From Dermacoccus abyssi (lineage in GTDB: Bacteria > Actinomycetota > Actinomycetes > Actinomycetales > Dermatophilaceae): a DNA stretch of 64,000 nt. Shown one piece after another: positions 63,867 to 64,000 of this stretch; position 1 is the first letter of the stretch; every line of letters starts with the position of its first letter. Position numbers and translations under genes: made by a program. The notes under the pieces were generated by a model. That model saw only the letters and a list, made by a program, of their open reading frames with translations, did not search any database and was not told the DNA's origin. The stretch is from contig NZ_QWLM01000001.1 in NCBI RefSeq assembly GCF_003515945.1, forward strand, positions 62,001-126,000, in the 5' to 3' direction.

Positions 63867-64000
63867 ATGTCTGCCGACGCGCGCACCATCGACCTCAATG
63901 CCGACATGGGCGAATCCTTCGGGGCCTGGACGATGGGCGACGACGCGGCCCTCCTCGATGTCGTCTCCTCGGCGAACGTCGCCTGCGGCTTTCACGCCGG
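63867..64000 (+). CDS. pxpA: LamB/YcsF family 5-oxoprolinase subunit A, N-terminal part
   Basis: The first 44 residues of a gene cut by the window end: [20 protein letters not shown], then [20 protein letters not shown] and [14 protein letters not shown] and [10 protein letters not shown] are the family signatures. PxpA works with PxpB and PxpC to open 5-oxoproline. The partner genes would lie beyond the window. Confidence 0.9.
   Translation, partial: MSADARTIDLNADMGESFGAWTMGDDAALLDVVSSANVACGFHA

Overview
The window is a contiguous stretch of high-GC actinobacterial chromosome, dense with core genes. The content (WhiB7, AdnAB, UvrD2 with an HRDC domain, MoeZ, DUF3107, DUF3117, SigE/RseA/TatB, succinylase-type DapC/DapD/DapE) points to Actinomycetes. 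The mix of a BCCT transporter and a PPA1309-type gene, and the absence of mycobacterial lipid genes, suggests Micrococcales, perhaps near Dermacoccaceae or Intrasporangiaceae (inference, low certainty). I saw no prophage, transposon, CRISPR array or rRNA operon.

Layout. 1-4571: FHA-linked ABC exporter, nuclease-fold membrane protein and S4 protein. 4706-6039: a secreted C-terminally anchored protein and the initiator tRNA. 6126-28114: a DNA repair and stress block whose order, from memory, follows M. tuberculosis Rv3193c-Rv3211: UPF0182, PPA1309, PDZ-Lon, DUF2342, ThiF-like, whiB7, uvrD2, nudC, phosphotransferase-like, adnB, adnA and an ATL-type MGMT protein. 28111-33489: moeZ, TetR, DUF3107, GlsB-like, ferritin-like and DEAD-box helicase. 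33626-43471: membrane and envelope genes (AI-2E, BCCT, PHP, lipoprotein, ThrE, PepP, L,D-transpeptidase). 43730-63835: a second conserved block resembling M. tuberculosis Rv1177-Rv1234: MgtE-like CBS, DUF1003, mrp, tatB, rseA, sigE, O-methyltransferase, DUF3117, enoyl-CoA hydratase, tag, DivIVA-like, LOG, dapE, dapD, gltA, dapC and fdxA, with a glutathionyl-hydroquinone reductase operon inserted. The last bases start pxpA.

How the genes work together. AdnA and AdnB form the double-strand-break resection motor-nuclease and UvrD2 is a further helicase; WhiB7 governs intrinsic antibiotic resistance. SigE and RseA form a surface-stress switch beside TatB. DapC, DapD and DapE are three steps of the lysine/diaminopimelate pathway.

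Most notable observations. (1) whiB7 has a complete control region: AT-rich box plus promoter, an 80-codon upstream reading frame with a strong Shine-Dalgarno sequence, and a stable attenuator hairpin 22 nt after its stop. (2) Two genes, the FHA-ABC exporter and adnA, each carry an apparent one-base deletion that splits the frame. (3) At least twelve genes start 6-7 nt after a TAnnnT hexamer, indicating leaderless transcripts. (4) The hydroquinone-reductase operon has a 20-nt inverted-repeat operator candidate and an unlisted 24-codon reading frame. (5) The phosphotransferase-like protein and the isochorismatase-fold protein lack residues normally used for catalysis.
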